Below, piece after piece: positions 62,496 through 64,000 of a stretch of 64,000 nt of DNA. The position numbers and the translations under genes were made by a program. Source of the DNA: Oscillospiraceae bacterium (GTDB lineage: Bacteria > Bacillota > Clostridia > Oscillospirales > Acutalibacteraceae); assembly GCA_031268095.1 (NCBI GenBank), contig JAIRXU010000060.1:39996-103995 (forward strand), in the 5' to 3' direction. A model generated the notes under the pieces. It was not told the origin of the DNA and ran no database searches. It was given only the letters and a program-made list of their open reading frames with translations. Positions within the stretch are counted from its first letter, which is position 1; every line of letters starts with the position of its first letter.

Positions 62496-63350
62496 CTACG
62501 GCCGGATTCGGTTCGACGTAAAATACCGCACTCCCTGCGCCCAGCGCAGCCAAAACATCACCGGGGCGTCGATGGTCCACACAGCGAGCTTCGTTCCCCC
62601 TTTTTGGAGCGCGCGGACCACCTTGCCGGTATTGGCGGCGTTGTTGCCGTCAAACGCCAAGCGGAACTGCGGCGTCCGCGTGAGGTTTTCCCGCACGGTC
62701 GCGTCCACCGCGCCGCAAAGATACCAAATTTCGAGTTCCGGCGCGCCGGCCGCCAGCCGCTCCAGCGTCGCATGATCGAACGAAATCACGATGGCCCCCG
62801 GCAGCATATCCTTCGCGCGGAGCATCTCCGTCAGGGCCGCCAGCCCCGCGTCGCTGGCGGCTTTGATCTCAATTTCCGGACGGATTCCCGCCGCCTGGCA
62901 GGCGTCCAGCATCTCTTCCAGCGTCGGGACGCCCAGGTCCGGGTAACGCTCAATCCGGGTCCCGGTGTTGATGCGCAGACGGGCAATTTCCGCCGCCGTC
63001 AGGTCCGCGATCCGGCCCGTGCCGTTGGTGGTGCGGTCCACTGTATCGTCGTGCATGACGACCCAGACGCCGTCCGCGCTCTCATAAATATCGAATTCCG
63101 ATGCGGGGAATCCCGCCCGCGCCGCCGCCCACACCGCCGGAACGCTGTTTTCCGGCGCCATTGCGCTGAAACCCCGATGCGCCGAGAGGAACACGGACCG
63201 GCCCGCCTGCCGGGTAAAGGGCCGCAGCTGCGCTACGGGCAGCGGCGCCGGCGAAGCGTTCCACCAGGCAAAACCCCCGACGGCCAGCGCCGCCAGGAAA
63301 ATGATACACAGCAGCCGCAGCAGCTGTTTTCGCGTGCGTTTTTGTTTCAT
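62496..63350 (-). CDS. Glycerophosphodiester phosphodiesterase, membrane-anchored
   Basis: 284 residues. An N-terminal membrane anchor (LLRLLCIIFLAALAVGGFAWW), then a GDPD barrel: SAHRGFSAMAPENS (HR...E), SEFDIYESADGVWVVMHDDTVDRTTNGTG (D, E, H) and EIEIKA. It cleaves glycerophosphodiesters to glycerol-3-phosphate and an alcohol outside the membrane, in phospholipid or teichoic acid turnover. It lies 38 nt after the truncated hppA fragment on the same strand. Confidence 0.92.
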   Translation of the reverse strand: MKQKRTRKQLLRLLCIIFLAALAVGGFAWWNASPAPLPVAQLRPFTRQAGRSVFLSAHRGFSAMAPENSVPAVWAAARAGFPASEFDIYESADGVWVVMHDDTVDRTTNGTGRIADLTAAEIARLRINTGTRIERYPDLGVPTLEEMLDACQAAGIRPEIEIKAASDAGLAALTEMLRAKDMLPGAIVISFDHATLERLAAGAPELEIWYLCGAVDATVRENLTRTPQFRLAFDGNNAANTGKVVRALQKGGTKLAVWTIDAPVMFWLRWAQGVRYFTSNRIRP

Positions 63351-63388
63351 CCGTTACCACTTTTCCCCTCTCGCGAGACCGCGAACTT

Positions 63389-63769
63389 TTACAGATGCAA
63401 GCTCAGCCAGTGCGAGGCAGTGTGCGCCGTGCGCGCGTTTGCGGCGGTGGCGATTTTCATGCCGATGAAGCCGGAGAGACCGGAAAAGAATCCGCCCGTC
63501 ACAAACGCAAACGGAACGTAGGGCGTCAGCAGCCCCTTGGAGCGGAAGGCGAACGCCAGGATGCACAGCAGCGCGAACATCCCCGTGAAGAAAACCGCAA
63601 CGATGGAATACTGCCGCCGCAGATAAGCGTTCGCGCCCCGGCAGACCTTGGCGGAAATCCCGGCCATTTTCTCGGTTCCCTCGGAAAACTTCAGGACCCG
63701 CAGCGCCACCACCACCGCAAAAACCAACGCCAGGACCGCGCCGACAGGCGTCAGCATCATGAAACCCAC
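63389..63769 (-). pseudogene. hppA: N-terminal fragment of a membrane-bound proton pyrophosphatase
   Basis: 126 residues matching the first helices and loop of HppA (VLKFSEGTEKMAGISAKVCRGANAYLRRQYS, VPFAFVTGGFFSGLSGFIGMKIATAANARTA in outline), then SHWLSLHL and a TAA stop. Intact HppA is roughly 700 residues with about 16 membrane segments, so more than 80% is absent, including the catalytic GGGIYTKAADVGADLVGK region. The start (GTG 63769 with AAGGGGGAATC) and promoter are intact. A deletion joined its 5' end to the GDPD upstream region. Confidence 0.75.
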
Positions 63770-63844
63770 AGCGATTCCCCCTTCCCAACAGGCCCGGCGG
63801 ATTCCTTCGGGCTCACCGGCTCACTTGACTGGTTTTAGACTTCT

Positions 63845-63873
63845 ATTATAGCAAATCGTGCGGCGATTTGCAA
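63845..63873 (-). promoter_or_regulatory. Promoter of the hppA remnant, with an inverted repeat
   Basis: Minus strand: -35 TTGCAA (63873-63868), 17-nt spacer, -10 TATAAT (63850-63845). A perfect 8-bp inverted repeat GCAAATCG/CGATTTGC (63851-63858 and 63865-63872) fills the spacer and overlaps the -35, an operator-like placement. Confidence 0.75.
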
Positions 63874-63902
63874 GAGCGAATCTAGAGTATGTAGTCACGA
63901 GA

Positions 63903-63931
63903 TTGACAAACGAACCAAGATGAGCTACAAT
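63903..63931 (+). promoter_or_regulatory. Promoter of the gene leaving the right edge
   Basis: -35 TTGACA (63903-63908), 17-nt spacer, -10 TACAAT (63926-63931), divergent from the hppA remnant promoter 30 bp away. Confidence 0.8.
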
Positions 63932-63956
63932 ATAAAGAAAACGGGGGGTTTCTTTG

Positions 63957-64000
63957 ATGGGAGAGCAATTGGCGGCGCATCACCGGCATGACATTTCAGA
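63957..64000 (+). CDS. Start of an unidentified gene (3' truncated by window edge)
   Basis: Fourteen visible codons from ATG 63957 (GEQLAAHHRHDIS...), preceded by GGGGGG at 8 nt and a consensus-like promoter. Too short to assign. His-rich beginning. Confidence 0.6.
   Translation, partial: MGEQLAAHHRHDIS

Overview
The window looks like a chromosomal segment from an anaerobic, spore-forming, high-GC member of the Clostridia, probably Oscillospirales/Ruminococcaceae-like. The evidence is sipL-spoIVA, a CotF-type coat protein, the [FeFe]-hydrogenase maturases HydE/HydG/HydF, an oxygen-independent ribonucleotide reductase (NrdD/NrdG), HprK, and many promoters of the form TTGNNN-17-TATAAT. I see no phage, IS element, CRISPR array or rRNA. 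The taxon is an inference from gene content. LAYOUT. 0-2.5 kb: end of a hydroxypyruvate-isomerase-like gene, then a leftward Lsa/CplR-type ABC-F gene with a ~310-nt leader holding a terminator and a perfectly complementary antiterminator arm. 2.6-8.8 kb: rightward operon of a zinc-ribbon membrane protein, a BIG2 membrane protein, a GPH-type sugar symporter, a clan-A glycosidase-like protein and a metallophosphoesterase. 8.8-11 kb: two-component system. 11.2-18.9 kb: diiron flavoprotein and hydE/hydG/hydF, interrupted by a ThuA-like gene, two tRNA-Leu genes and a frameshifted S66 peptidase gene. 18.8-27.7 kb: leftward array nrdD, DUF4838 protein, HAD, nrdG, kinase-like protein, dut, methyltransferase (frameshifted), lipoprotein, with two NrdR-box-like sites upstream of the nrdD promoter. 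28.5-31.1 kb: dTDP-rhamnose genes rmlA, rmlC, rmlD (rmlB absent). 31.4-36.8 kb: exported and membrane proteins, a peptidoglycan-binding protein, a TetR-methyltransferase pair, and a junction of two truncated genes. 36.9-43 kb: ftsY, a GNAT-RdgB fusion, a C39-like protein, a GH78 rhamnosidase, a zinc-ribbon membrane protein and a PFL-type activase. 43-49 kb: pyrG with an attenuator-like leader, and an FtsX-type permease with its ATPase. 49.1-53.3 kb: a second GPH + clan-A glycosidase module with a GT4 glycosyltransferase, behind a promoter whose start overlaps three perfect 11-bp tandem repeats. 53.4-56.6 kb: sipL-spoIVA with a sigma-E-like promoter. 56.7-64 kb: a small protein, a decayed AraC-phosphotransferase fusion, murB, ROK glucokinase, hprK, two small coat-type proteins, GDPD, and a truncated hppA remnant behind an intact promoter. 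HOW IT FITS TOGETHER. Most genes serve anaerobic central metabolism, envelope and spore biogenesis, and glycan use. The two GPH/glycosidase modules at opposite ends of the window are paralogous and are the best candidate for an uncharacterised system: probable uptake of a glycoside, followed by intracellular hydrolysis by a compact GH-A enzyme with a conserved C-terminal cysteine segment. Several genes (S66 peptidase, methyltransferase at 20.5 kb, AraC-phosphotransferase, the 36.3 kb junction, hppA) are broken. These are either real decay or assembly errors, and raw reads would separate the two.
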